A stretch of DNA of 64,000 nt from Tridacna crocea (GCA_943736015.1 OX031059.1:18600001-18664000), one strand, 5' to 3'; numbered from the stretch's first letter, positions 1 through 10,133 are shown. The notes: a model not told the origin generated them from the letters alone. A program made the numbers and translations.

Positions 1-147
1 TAAGAGTCAAAGCTGCCGAATTTTCTGCTGTTTTAATTCTAGTTTTACAATTTATTTTCTGACAGCAGCTCGAACTTTGACAGATCGTATCGAACCAAAT
101 TGTAAGAAAAATGATAATGTACATTCCTTCTATTAGCTCTGCTTAAA

Positions 148-346
148 CAGAGCTCCAGGTAAGAGGGAGTAATGGTAATCCAAATTCATTATTTTTCTTC
201 GGAACCCTATGTTGTGGGTACTCATTAGAATCGTCTCGACGAGACGATTCTAATGAATGCCCCCACCATAGTGTTTAGTGGAGAATAATTAATATTTCCA
301 ATTTTTAAGTTAAAATCACTCCCTAGTCCCTATATCTGGAGCTCTG
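148..346. mobile_element. Family F foldback MITE, copy 1
   Basis: The ends are inverted (CAGAGCTCC...GGAGCTCTG), with inner AGGGAGT/ACTCCCT. The central hairpin at about 205-275 has arms containing ACTCATTAGAATCGTCTCG. TTAA lies just outside both ends (143-146 and 348-351), suggesting a TTAA-containing target duplication (CTTAAA). Confidence 0.8.
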
Positions 347-632
347 CTTAAAAGTGTGTATCAAAAATGTTCGAGCAAAACCATATTGTACATGCGTTTC
401 TGTCATGAATAGTGAATCAAAAGTGCATTTATGTAATTTTCGCACAAACGGTGAAACTATCGGCGCTCTAGAACAAGTGGCACTTTATTCGGATGGCATT
501 AGTAAAAAGAAGGAAAAATGGACGGGTGAACTTTCACCCTTGCTCTTTGAAATAATCAAAACACTGTTGGCAAGGAATTACACAACAAGCAACAAAACAA
601 AGGCAGAAAATACTAGAATCGTGGAAATATAA

Positions 633-2298
633 CTGTTTCCACTTTCAAAAGTATTGTGGAAACAGGAGAAATCGCTCTTAATGACCCATTTATCCTTTTC
701 CAACTATATCTGCTAAGCTTTTATCGTATTATTTTACCATAATAAAAATAACTTCCACTGTGACCTTCATCGCTATTTTCTCACGAAATAAGCACCAGTA
801 GGTACCAATTTTATTTTTTCTTATTGAAAAAAAGAATTTAGAATTATAAACACTCTAAGTTTGGAAATTTTAACAAAAAATCTGTCCTTTGAAAAGACTA
901 TTTAATTCAATCAAATTATCTCCCTTTTTAATTCAATGACCAATCTCTAACATACATTTGTATACACTTGTTGGAGAGGTCATCAGACCTCTCCAACAGT
1001 GTTGAGTTTAAAAGGCAGACTGCCTCAGAAATTGCTGTCTAAATCCAATCTTTGTAGGGGAATTGTTCCGATACACAGTCTGTTTCGTCATGATTTTATA
1101 AAGAAATCGAAGTCTAAAAACTGAAATAAGAAATAGACGTGGTTTGTTTCTATATCGCGAATTTCAACAAAATTGTAAGGATTTATTTGCATATTTCCTT
1201 TCCAACAATTTTAATTTTGTATTACAATCTTAAATCTAAACAAAAAGAAGAAAAAGAAAAAAAGAATTTCGTTAAAAATAGAAACGAACACAGCGGAAAA
1301 AATCACGTGACCTTAAAATGCGGAAAGAAGGTCATGTGACTTGACTTACATAAATTACAAGGACGGATGATACGGAATCTAGTTTTTGCCATCCACTTTG
1401 ATGAATGTGTATTTACAACTGAACAGATTTCAACTAGATCTACCCGTTTATTGTCTTGCTTGTTTCTTTACATGTACCTAGATATATTTAACCTAAAAGC
1501 ATAAAAAGTATTAGAAAATAATGATGTCGATCCTCCTGGCTTCTTTTTTAAAGAAGCCACTTGTATATTTACTAAGCTCAAATTCTGGCTTTTGAACATT
1601 TTTCGTGCAAAATAAAATGAAATTTCATTGGGATGTTTTACATTTGTATATCCTTTCCGTAATTCTCCGATCTAACTGACTATTAACACGCATGTTAAAT
1701 CCAATTAAATCTGAATTTTGGAACTTAATATATATAATTTTCAAAGGCCAATTTATCAGAAACAAGCACGGTGACCAGTATCATTTTTCACTGTAATCTC
1801 CCAGGGCCATGACCTGGGCCGATACTTTTCGCAGATGTGTTAGAACCCCTTTTTATAGAGCATAGCTAAAATGTAAAAATAGAACGATAATAGGCCCCCT
1901 TTTGGTACGACTATGTCCAACAGAGCAAACTTAGAAGGAAGAATTAGGCGGGATTTATTTGTCGTTTCTGCAATAACAACTGGGATAATTGGCAGACCTC
2001 AAATCATCCGGGGCTCTAGGGAAAGATTCATTTTCACGTCTCTCCCTCAGTTAATTAATTTGTATTTGATAACTGATCGAGATTCGCTCTGATCTCTGCC
2101 TAATACTTTCATGAGTACAGTGGCGTTATCTCGTTACAGACCGGTACAAATTCTCTGCAGTAGACAACCCTGAACAGTTTCACCCTTAAGGTATACCGCC
2201 CCTAAATCATCTGTGAACATTGACGTTTTCGTAAAGGCTGTGCGGCCATTCTCGGCAGCTTTCGTCTTCTGACATGTGAGTTAGGGGCCGCAGGCTAC
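633..2298. other. AT-rich stretch with two small hairpins and one family D remnant
   Basis: No coding sequence is seen. It holds a perfect hairpin at 970-997 (GTTGGAGAGGTC, ATCA loop), a second at 1537-1559 (TGGCTTCTTT arms), and a family D fragment at about 1800-1880 (GGCCGATACTTTTCGCAGATG). Confidence 0.5.
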
Positions 2299-2527
2299 TT
2301 AAGTCTTTACCAAACGATAAATTTTTGGACTGGTCCGAACTGTGAGTATTTGCAGACGACAACATAAATGTGACTTAAAAGTTAAAATTTGCTATAAAAA
2401 GGGTAGAAAACATTGTGAGAAAAAGAGAAAATGCTGGTTACCAGCATTTTCTCATTTTTCCACAATGTTTTCTAAAGCCTTCTCTTCCAGGGTCGTCAAA
2501 AGTCGTCATTCTGTGCTAAAGGGTTAA
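2299..2527 (-). mobile_element. Family A MITE (TTAA, piggyBac-like ends)
   Basis: The copy is bounded by TTAA at both ends. The left arm carries GCAGACGACAA and the right arm AGGGTCGTCAAAAG. The hairpin at about 2409-2475 is built on AAAATGCTGGTTACCAGCAT. No coding capacity. Confidence 0.85.
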
Positions 2528-2547
2528 CTCATCGGTAAAAATTGGCT

Positions 2548-2765
2548 CCGAGTTTCTGTTCAACAGTACTCCGCACAATACTCCTTTCAAATCATTGGCT
2601 ACTTTCCCATATAACCATCGTTGGAACAATGATCAGCGGTGTGAAAGGAAAGAATCCTGTCGCAATGACTATCATCAAGCCTCGGACAGAAATTGGCCTA
2701 GCCGGGGATCAAACAAGTGTCCCCGTGTTCTCAGGAACAGTACGGTATCTACTGAGCTAATGGGA
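2548..2765 (-). mobile_element. SINE S1, copy 1
   Basis: On the minus strand a tRNA-like head has an A box (TAGCTCAGTAGATACC, 2765-2744) and a B box (GTTTGATCCCC, about 2713). The body contains the family motif CTGTCGCAATGACTATCAT (plus strand). No (TTGA)n tail remains on the left. Confidence 0.75.
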
Positions 2766-2820
2766 CTCCGCAGGCGAAAAGTAAAATGTAGCTCAAATGA
2801 TGCCTTTTGCATATAATAAA

Positions 2821-2926
2821 AGAATATATATATATATAAAACATTGTTAGAAAAGGAGAAAATGATGTAATCACAAACTTTCTGCCTCAGGATCGTTAAA
2901 ACTCAGAATTATTTAGAAAAAGGTTA
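2821..2926 (-). mobile_element. (TA)n tract and truncated family A copy
   Basis: A short TA run at 2826-2838 is followed by the right part of an A element: AAACATTGTTAGAAAAGGAG, a broken hairpin, then GGATCGTTAAAACTC and GGTTAA. Confidence 0.55.
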
Positions 2927-2934
2927 AGATATGC

Positions 2935-3163
2935 TTAATCCTTTACCAAACGACAAAAATTTAGACTGGTCTTAATTGAAGTAATTTGCAGACGACAAAA
3001 TGAATGTGACTGAAGGATTAAAATATGTTTTATGAAGGAAAGAAAACATTGTGGGAAAAGGAGAAAATGCTGGTTACCAGCATTTTCTCCTTTTCCCACA
3101 ATGTTTTCAAAAGGCTTCTTTCACAGGGTTGTTAAAAGCCGGGATTGTGTGGTAAAGGGTTAA
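2935..3163 (-). mobile_element. Family A MITE
   Basis: A complete copy between two TTAA sites (2935-2938 and 3160-3163). The ends are CCTTTACCAAACGAC and GTGTGGTAAAGGG. The central hairpin at 3044-3110 is nearly perfect, with GCTGGTTACCAGC at its tip. Confidence 0.9.
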
Positions 3164-3176
3164 GGTTTGTTTGGAA

Positions 3177-3191
3177 AGGGGGGGGGGGGGG
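3177..3191. repeat. Poly-G run
   Basis: A mononucleotide run of about 13 G, just right of the family A copy. Confidence 0.9.
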
Positions 3192-3493
3192 TTTAACCTA
3201 ATTAGACAGAATAAAGCTTGGAAAAAGAGATTAGTTGGATGCATATTCTCTACGCATGTGTTAATTTTACACGTGGCGTTCACTTTTTTCTTCGTAAGCG
3301 TCATCAGAATCCACCGTAGAATAAGGCAATTTTAATAGATTATGAAAGGTGGAAAATTGCTTAAAATACATGTATTATTTTTGGGTTCCAGTGACTCCAA
3401 GTCCAGTGACTAAAATTTTTAAAAACGTGTAGATTTAATCAAATGTTTTATTCAAACGAATAAAAAAAATATACATGTATATTAAATCAAACT

Positions 3494-3723
3494 TCACATG
3501 TAAGATAATAAATGTACCGTAAAGATACATGTGTACTCGTTTTCAGGCAGTTTTCTGCCAATTTTTAACGCATCCCATTCTAATTCTGTGAAAGTATTTT
3601 CATCTTCAATTTTCATGAAAACTTTTGTCCCTGATGGCTGCAAGATAGCAAAGATTCCGACGGATAGAAAATTCACTTTATGTCTGAAGGCCTTGAAGGC
3701 AACCGGTGTTGCCGTGGTCGATG
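3494..3723 (-). other. Dispersed repeat M with an open frame, unknown
   Basis: The minus strand is open for about 70 codons up to the family H insertion, including IEDENTFTELEWDALKIG and LPENEYTCIF. The composition is protein-like. The segment 3525-3660 has a diverged relative at 18815-18935 (shared CTTGC-GCCATCAGGG, CATGAAAAT and AACTGCCTGAAAACGA), so it is a dispersed repeat. It could be a remnant of a transposon ORF or a gene fragment. No family recognised. Confidence 0.35.
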
Positions 3724-3912
3724 TAATGCAGAAAAAAGACCCTCCCCTACAAAATGACCCATGGGTCATTTCTCTACGAGGGTTATTGCTCTACGTAGAA
3801 ATAATGACCCGGGTCATTCCTCTACGTAATGAAATGACTTCTGGGGTCATTTCTCTACGTAGACAAATGACCCGGGTCAATTTGTAGGGGAGGGTCATTT
3901 TTCTGCATTACA
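3722..3912. mobile_element. Family H palindromic MITE, copy 1
   Basis: The ends are TGTAATGCAGA and TCTGCATTACA, followed by GACCCTCCCCTAC and its inverse. The interior is a chain of self-complementary units (AATGACCCATGGGTCATT, AATGACCCGGGTCATT) joined by CTACGTAGA. It sits at the edge of repeat M. Confidence 0.8.
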
Positions 3913-3951
3913 CTGGCTTTAAAATAGGGACAAATCCATTATTTTTTCTAT

Positions 3952-4143
3952 CAAAGCTCCAGATAAAGGTAGTGATTTTGATTTTAAAATTGAACATATA
4001 ACTTATTCTCCACTAATTCCTATGTGATGGGTACTCATCAGAATCGTCTCATTGAGACTATTCTAATGAGTACCCATAACATAGGGTTTGAGAGAAAAAT
4101 AATGGATTTAGCATACAATGACTCCCTCTTATCTGGAGCTCTG
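3952..4143. mobile_element. Family F foldback MITE, copy 2
   Basis: Inverted ends AGCTCCAGATAAAGG and CTTATCTGGAGCTCTG surround a slightly decayed GGGTACTCATCAGAATCGTC hairpin. Confidence 0.8.
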
Positions 4144-4500
4144 TTCTACCCCCTACGCCAAATTTATAGGTAATTTATCCATCTTTGCACAGCTGGGTCA
4201 TTCTACACATTTTCAAATGTAAGCAGGGTTTATTCTCTTTAGCTGTAAGGATGAATCCAAAATACAGTACTTTTCTGCTGTTGTGCGCTTTTTGCCCTCC
4301 AGCAGGTGACAGTTAAAGTAAGCAACGGTGATAAGCAGTTATTCCTCTCAACAGGAAAATGCCCCTTTTCCACAATATTTTTTCTAGTTCTGAATTACGA
4401 TATTTTTCGTTTCTTTGAATTAGTCGTGTTTGTAACTAGCAGTAGATCTAATTCTCCGCAGGCCAAAAAAGAAAACAACCGCGTGTACTGTTCTGTGTTT

Positions 4501-4580
4501 TGACGACCCTGGAGAAGAAGCCTTCTGAAAACATTGTTGAAAAAGGAGAAAATGCTGGTTACTAGCATTTTCTCCCTTAA
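4501..4580 (+). mobile_element. Family A fragment (left arm and hairpin)
   Basis: GACGACCCTGGAGAAGAAGCC is followed by AAAACATTGTTGAAAAAGG and a hairpin with GCTGGTTACTAGC. The right half is missing. Confidence 0.65.
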
Positions 4581-5305
4581 TAACAACCCCAGTTATTTGA
4601 GCCGTATTTGAACGCTCTGAATTTGAAAACGTCAGCAATTTTGTTGTTTGGCAGTAAGTTAACTGCCGGAAGTTGTCGCTGGGAGCGGTGTTTCCGGGAT
4701 TGACATTATTCCATCTCATTTTAGTTTTACTGTTAAAATCGATGCACTTGAGTAGTAAACAAACTCGCGATGTTTCCGAAACTGTCTCAGTTTACGGCTG
4801 TTTTTGATGCATTTAGCATAGTTTAACTAAATATAAAGCATTTATGATCGTTATAAATTCTTATCTTTACGTAATGCAGAACGATCGAAATTCTAACAAG
4901 CCTAATATCCCCTAATCATCCGAGGAAAATCAAAGTTTTCAGCCAAGAGTTTTTTGCTGTTTCCATGGGATCGCAGAATCTATGACGGAACGATTTATTT
5001 CTATTTTCTCTCTTTACTGCAAGACAAAATTCTACGCTTGTCCAAATTGAAAACATTCGTTAAAGTTAAATTAAATACTGCTGAATGAGGGATTCGTCTT
5101 TCAAGCGTCAAAGAATGTTCAGGAAAATAAAAAAAAAAGAAAAAATGCTTTTTCAAATAGAATTTTATGTACATTCATTACATGATAAGAACTATAATTC
5201 ACGTAACAGCCTTTTCTTTTTATATACGTGTAAATTATGTTCGCATTGTCTATGCTGTTTTGATCGTTATTTTAATTATATCGCGGCGGTATACATATAG
5301 TGCGT
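4581..5305. other. Unassigned AT-rich DNA
   Basis: No coding frame with recognisable protein and no clear repeat seen. Confidence 0.4.
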
Positions 5306-5510
5306 CTAAACATGCTTCCATAGAGTTTCTTTTGCAAGACGCATAAGATTCTTTCCGATCAACTGACTGCTTTCCCACATAACAACCATCCAAACACTAA
5401 TCAGCGATGAGCGATGAATGGGCCTTCCTGCAATGAATATCATAATATTATATTCTCGGAAAAAAAAAGGTCCAGCTTGGGAATCAAACAATGGATTCCC
5501 GTAAAGCCAT
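5306..5510 (-). mobile_element. SINE S1, copy 2 (degenerate)
   Basis: It shares with the other S1 copies the CTTTCC-ATCAACTGACTGCTTTCCCACATAAC region, interior GAATGGGCCTTCCTGCAATG and the head motif GGGAATCAAAC. A and B boxes are poorly preserved. Confidence 0.55.
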
Positions 5511-5514
5511 ACAG

Positions 5515-5692
5515 CAGAGTTCCAGATAGAGGGAGTGATTTTGATTTCAAAATTGAAAGTATAATCATTTTCTACTAATCACTACGTTATGGGTACTCAT
5601 TAGAATCGTCTCATCGAGACGATTCTAATGAGTACCCACAACATAGGGTTTTGAAGAGATATAATGGATTTAGACTCTTATCTCGAGCTCTG
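5515..5692. mobile_element. Family F foldback MITE, copy 3
   Basis: The ends are CAGAGTTCCAGATAGAGGGA and CTCTTATCTCGAGCTCTG. The hairpin at about 5588-5652 is near perfect, with TACTCATTAGAATCGTCTC in both arms. Confidence 0.85.
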
Positions 5693-6060
5693 ATATAGGC
5701 AGCTAAAGCGACTGCACTTTCGGGCATGTCTCAAGCCAGAAGATCTGTATATCGCCATAAGTTCATATGTATTGTCTTACGAACCCACCAACTATATTTT
5801 TTACAAGACCGTTTTCAAAGTCTCCAGAGCCATTTTTTGTTAAGAGAGGTAAAAAGTTGACATATTCAGTTTTCTAAATGATATTTCACAATGTCACGTA
5901 ATGCTGTTATAAGTGAACTTTCTGCGTGAACGGTGCATTAGCTTGGTCTTTCGTGGATAGAAAGGAGTCCAGATTAGTCCTTCAGGATCGTTTTCTTTCT
6001 GTTGAAATGATCTTACGTAATCAATTTTCGTCGACCCGATTTCTTGCTTCGGGCTTAAAG

Positions 6061-6154
6061 AAATGTTTTAAGGGAATGTTTTGAAGGTGGTCAATGAAAA
6101 CTAGAAGAAATGTTTTAAGGGAATGTTTTGAAGGTGGTCGATGAAAACTAGAGA
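6061..6154. repeat. 47-bp tandem duplication
   Basis: AAATGTTTTAAGGGAATGTT and the following GAAGGTGGTC-ATGAAAACTAG occur twice (6061-6107 and 6108-6154), differing at one or two bases. It abuts the GA tract. Confidence 0.85.
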
Positions 6155-6196
6155 GATAGAGAGAGAACGGGAGAGGGAGGGGGAGAGAGAGAGAGG

Positions 6197-6245
<49 letters not shown>

Positions 6246-6450
6246 CGGAGGTTAGAAATAAAATAAGAGAATGAAAGAGGAGAGAGGGAGGGGAAGGGAA
6301 GGAGAAAGAAAATGAGAAAGAGGGGGAGGAGAGAGAGAGCGATGGGACGAGAGACAGACGGACGGACGGAACAGTTTACAGATAGACAGATGGGCAAGGA
6401 CGAGAAAGAGGGGAAGGGGAGAAAGAGAGAGAAAGAAAGGCAGGCGGAAG
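6149..6450. repeat. Long purine (GA-rich) tract
   Basis: About 300 bp of almost pure purine on the plus strand, with a perfect (GA)n core at 6201-6241 and short GGAC repeats at about 6359-6369. In the FREM-like transcript it would be a polypyrimidine tract inside intron 1. Confidence 0.9.
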
Positions 6451-6862
6451 CTTCCTAAGAGCAATTCGGTCTCCTATAAACATGATTTTTCCAGGTCTTC
6501 GAGGCGACAGTGTTATGTTCTGTTACGTTTTGTATTCTTTCAGTTTTAGAAAGTCGGCCAACACAGCTGTTTTCATGAAAAAAAGCCAAATCTTTACGTC
6601 AAAGCTTGTGGTAAGAACAAATACAAATAGTCTGAACAAATACAAACTCGCAAAAACATAGATACAATAAAATGGTAAGCCTATGTCAACACGTTTTAAC
6701 AAAGGGTCGTAAGTCAACAAGTAAGTGTTATTTTTCTTGACAGGATGCTTAGATCACCAAAATGCCATGAATGAAACAAAAAAGAATGTATGATTTTTTT
6801 TGTCAACAAATCAGCTCTTATCGAACAGTTATATCTTTTAATAATCTCGAGAAGAGGACTTT

Positions 6863-7089
6863 ATAACCCATTACCACACAATCCCGACTTTTAATGACCC
6901 TCAGAAAGAATCCTTTTGAAAACATTGTGGGAAAAGGAAAAAATGCTGGAAACCAGAATTTTCTCCTGTTCCCACAATATTTTCTACCCTGCAGAAAAAG
7001 TTTCAATTTTTGAGTTACGTTCATATTGTCGTCTGCAATTGATTTCAATTTAGACCAGTCTAAAGTTTTGTCGTTTGGTAAAGGGTTAA
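6863..7089 (+). mobile_element. Family A MITE
   Basis: The left end is ATAACCCATTACCACACAAT (TTAA decayed) and the right end GTCGTTTGGTAAAGGGTTAA. The hairpin has several arm mismatches, so it is an older copy. Confidence 0.85.
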
Positions 7090-7166
7090 GAAAATTGTAA
7101 AAAAAAATGGGGTGAAAAATGCTGGCAGCCAAAAAGAAAATAGATTTTTAAATATAAGTCTCTGGG

Positions 7167-7292
7167 CCGCTATTCATCAATTCTTCGACACACCTTCAAT
7201 CATATTTTCAAACATTTTTCCTAAATATGAAAGTAAAACACCCTCTGATTAGCCAAACTTTCAAAATCCATAACTAGATCATGAATATTCTT
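7167..7292. mobile_element. Family K MITE, degenerate copy
   Basis: It has outer TATTCATCAATTCTT and GAATATTCTTA, with an inner region around CCCTCTGATTAGCC matching family K hairpins at 28278 and 46872. Confidence 0.45.
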
Positions 7293-7346
7293 AAGTTTGG
7301 TCGGTGAAAAGGCAAAAATAAGGGTCAGTTCAAATTCAGAGAGGCC

Positions 7347-7575
7347 TGAACCCTTTCCCAAACGACAAATGTTGGACCCTTCCAGACCAAAAGAGTTTAC
7401 AGACAACAAATTTAGATTTGAGGAAAATGGCGGAAAGTTCTCAATAAGGGTGGAAAACACTGTGGGAAAAGGAGAAATTGCTCGTTACGAGCAATTTCTC
7501 CTTTTCCCACAGTGTTTTCAAAAGACTTTTACCGCAGACACGTAAAAAGCCGGGACTTGTTTGGGAAAGGGTTAA
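7347..7575 (-). mobile_element. Family A MITE, GCTCG-arm variant
   Basis: Ends CCCTTTCCCAAACGACAA and TTGGGAAAGGGTTAA. The hairpin carries GAAATTGCTCGTTACGAGC, with matching substitutions in both arms relative to the common GCTGGTTACCAGC form. Confidence 0.85.
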
Positions 7576-7760
7576 AATAATCCGAGTCTCAACTTTTTCT
7601 TCTCTGTGCCCTAGATCAACAGCAACTGGAAACTGGCTATACAGAAAATGCAGTTTTTGAGTTTTAGTAGCAGATTAAAATCAACCTGCTTACATCGTGC
7701 GACCTGATCTCTGTTCCACACCGCCAAGATATCTTGTGAGAATTGTGACCAAAAATACTT

Positions 7761-7950
7761 AAATCCTTTATATGAAACAATCCCAATTTTTGACGATCCC
7801 TAGGAGAAAGGTTTTGAAAAGATTGATGGTAACCGACATTGTATCCTTATTCCTGCAATGCCAATTTAAAAGACAATCAATCAACATCATTTAAGGTAAA
7901 TTAGATTTTACGTCTGCAAATGCTTTCAGAATGGATGAGTCCAAATTAGA
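7761..7950 (+). mobile_element. Family A, degenerate copy
   Basis: It retains TGACGATCCCTAGGAGAAAGG on the left and TCTGCAAATGCTTTCAGAATG on the right. The hairpin is destroyed. Confidence 0.5.
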
Positions 7951-8464
7951 TTATATATAATGGTTCTTGGTTCTTTCGGACTTGCGGGATTGTATACTAG
8001 TATAAATTTAATATTGTTGGTACTCCAAACGTTGTTCTAAACCATTTTCTCACAAAAAGCAGGGGCGCAAAGAAAGGGGGCACGCACTAGGTATGAAGGG
8101 TTTGGAAGGTTTTCACCTTGCATTCTAGGAGTTTGGACACAGATAGAACTAACCCCCACTATATGCATGAAATATCTTCAAAAAGGAAAATTAAAGATGG
8201 CATAAATTTGCGAGAAAGCAGGCAGGGGCCTTCAGACTTTACATGTCAACATTTTTGACCAATCAGATATTTCTGTTTATTCATTTGTTATCAGTGCCAA
8301 AAAGTAGGTCAAACGTCATCACATTCAGCGATGTCGAAAACAAAAAAATCTCATCTGAACCAAGCATCTTTAAGGATCTTGAAAATACAAGGCCAATTAT
8401 TCATTTATTCCAGCTACTTTTCTGCTCAGCCTTAGCTTTACACGCAGTGGATAACATTAGACGC

Positions 8465-8545
8465 TTTTACAGACAGTGTGAGTACAAGATCAGACTGCAC
8501 AGAAAATGCAGTCTGATCTTCTACGCACACTGTCCGATATTGTGA
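8465..8545 (+). mobile_element. Family B hairpin core
   Basis: AGATCAGACTGCACAGAAAATGCAGTCTGATCT forms the central hairpin, with outer ACAGTGTG and CACACTGTCCG. No TTAA ends found. Confidence 0.7.
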
Positions 8546-8908
8546 AACAAAATTCTTCCGCGAACAATCTTGTTGAACGAATCTGGCTTTTTCTGCTGGC
8601 AAAAGAATGTTATTTCAACTTAACTATGCAGACACTAAGGGGTTCAGGTTGAAATTCACTATCAGCAGCGAACAACATTAATTAGGTACCTCATCAGCTT
8701 CCACTTAGCTGAGCGTTAAAAGACATGCGAGATCTATAGAGAGATGTATGTTTCACACAGCTGTTAATGCATTAAGGCTGATGAGTGACATTCAGTTGAA
8801 TACAAGAAAAGTCTTGTTGCTGCAGTTGCTAATTACAGATAAGAGGGTCAGCTTAAAGTCAAGGTAGTAATGACAGGTTTCTTGTTCTGAGGAAAACGTG
8901 TGAGTGTA

Positions 8909-9140
8909 GACAGAGAGAGGGAGAGAGAGAGACAGACAGAGACAGACAGAGACAGAGAGACAGAGAGACAGAGACAGACAGAGACAGAGAGACAGAGACA
9001 GAGACAGAGTGAGTGAGAGAGAAGAGAGGGAAAAAGACACAGAGAGAGACAGGGAGAGAGACAAAGATACAAACAAACAGAGATACAGACGGAGGTACAG
9101 TTGGAGAGAGACAGAGACAGAGACAGAGACAGAGAGAGAT

Positions 9141-9171
<31 letters not shown>

Positions 9172-9238
9172 GCAGACAGACAGACAGACAAAAACAGACA
9201 GACAGACAAAACAGACAGACAGAGAGACAGACAGAGAA
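8909..9238. repeat. (GACAGA)n / (GA)n purine tract near the FREM splice donor
   Basis: About 330 bp of GAGACAGAGA, GACAGACAGA and (GA)n repeats. In the sense of the FREM-like transcript it is a CU-rich and UCUG-rich run starting about 110 bases downstream of the exon 1 donor. All apparent reading frames through it are simple-sequence artefacts. Confidence 0.9.
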
Positions 9239-9342
9239 TACACAGATGGAAGTTGTTATTCGGAAATTCTAAATAAAGAAAAGATAACATGAGATAATGA
9301 TGATGCTAAAGCCGTTAATACTTGGAGTATTAGCAAAAAGAA

Positions 9343-9352
9343 ACTTACCTTT
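9343..9352 (-). other. 5' splice site of the FREM-like exon
   Basis: Read on the minus strand the sequence is AAAGGTAAGT, a consensus donor. It leaves the last codon (Lys84) whole, so the intron is phase 0. The frame continues open into the intron for only about 30 codons of unrelated sequence, which supports ending the exon here. Confidence 0.8.
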
Positions 9353-9600
9353 GGTTCCAATTTTCCTACTCTCTGTGTGATTGGATCATTCTGTACAACC
9401 TCCACCCTACAGCCCTCGTCCCCTTTCCTGACCCTTTTAAACACAAGGTCGTCGGTGTTCAAGTAGACCGTCCGTCCGACCTTCACCGTTAAGACATTTT
9501 GTCGCACAATTAAACTTCCAGACACGAAAACTAATGACAAATACAACCATAAAATAAACAGACGAAAACGCCCGCACATTTTTCCAAAACTTGAAGCCAT
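9349..9600 (-). CDS. First coding exon of a FRAS1/FREM (ECM3-like) extracellular matrix protein
   Basis: This 84-codon exon starts at ATG 9600-9598 in a strong Kozak context (A at -3, G at +4). It ends in phase 0 at 9349 before the donor AG|GTAAGT. Residues 12-29 (FILWLYLSLVFVSG) form a hydrophobic signal peptide. The mature part holds VYLNTDDL at about residues 45-52, GDEGC at about 60-64, and QNDPITQRVGKLEPK at 70-84. The order G-R-x-V-Y-L...D-D-L...C-x-V-x-V-x-x-N-D-P-x-x-Q-R-x-G-x-L is typical of the N-terminal domain of FREM2 and sea urchin ECM3, which precedes the CSPG/NG2 repeats of these basement-membrane proteins. In relatives the next residues contain an F-x-C motif; none was found to the left, so exon 2 probably lies outside the window. 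Assignment is from memory of the family, not from a search. FREM1 versus FREM2 type cannot be decided. Confidence 0.75.
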
Positions 9601-9900
9601 TTTCTCTATCAACCGTTATACAATAATTCACTGAAATTTTGAAGAAAGACCATGGCTGTAAAATGCACAGGTAATTATATCTAAAAATATTTTTTTCACA
9701 TTTTTTTTAAGGTATCACGTATTCTGTCTACGTTCACATTTTCAACCCCGTATATATCCAATACCGAACTACCGACAGTTTGGTCTTCACGTTATTTTCC
9801 TGGCACAGCTATTCCAGAATCATTCTCGCTTCAAAACTCTCGTCTTTGGAAATCCATAGTTTTATCTGAAAATTATACAGAAAAATGTATTAAAGACACG
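9601..9900 (-). promoter_or_regulatory. Probable 5' UTR and promoter-proximal flank of the FREM-like gene
   Basis: This is the immediate upstream flank of the ATG at 9600. It contains a 14-codon upstream ORF (ATG 9653-9651, TGA 9611-9609) that ends 8 bases before the main ATG, and a TTTCAG acceptor-like site at about 9630. No clear TATA box or CpG island is visible, only AT-rich runs near 9680-9710. The transcription start cannot be placed, and an upstream non-coding exon is possible. Confidence 0.35.
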
Positions 9901-9946
9901 TATTATCTATAATTTAAAGGGTTACATCAAACATATATATTATAAA

Positions 9947-10133
9947 TAGCTCAAGTTGATTTTGATTTTGATTTTAAAATAAAAAATATCAGTAATTATG
10001 CACAAAACCCCATGTTATGGGTACTCATTAGAATCGTCTCAACGAGACGATTCTAATGAGTACCCACAACATAGGGTTTAAAAGATAAATAAAGGATTTG
10101 AAATAGCATCGCTCCTCCTTATCTAAAGCTCCC
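9947..10133. mobile_element. Family F foldback MITE, copy 4
   Basis: The outer ends are worn (TAGCTCAAGTTGATTT and TTATCTAAAGCTCCC). The hairpin at about 10008-10080 is nearly perfect, from ACCCCATGTTATGGGTACTC to its complement. It lies 350 bp upstream of the FREM-like ATG. Confidence 0.8.

Larger units (their letters stand above)
1..9348 (-). other. Intron 1 of the FREM-like gene (open at the window edge)
   Basis: This is inferred from the donor at 9348 and the absence of any recognisable second exon to the left. It is filled with dispersed repeats (families A, D, F, H, SINE S1) and two simple-sequence tracts, listed separately. The intron would be longer than 9.3 kb. Confidence 0.5.

Noticed and set aside
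354..632. 92-codon open frame next to family F copy 1
   Set aside because: It begins at GTG, not ATG. Composition is plausible, but no family, splice signals or homologous repeat were recognised, so it is not called.
8848..9290. Long open frames of Ser/Leu/Val or Arg/Glu/Asp repeats on both strands
   Set aside because: They are translations of the (GACAGA)n/(GA)n simple repeat and have no normal composition; same for 6101-6464.
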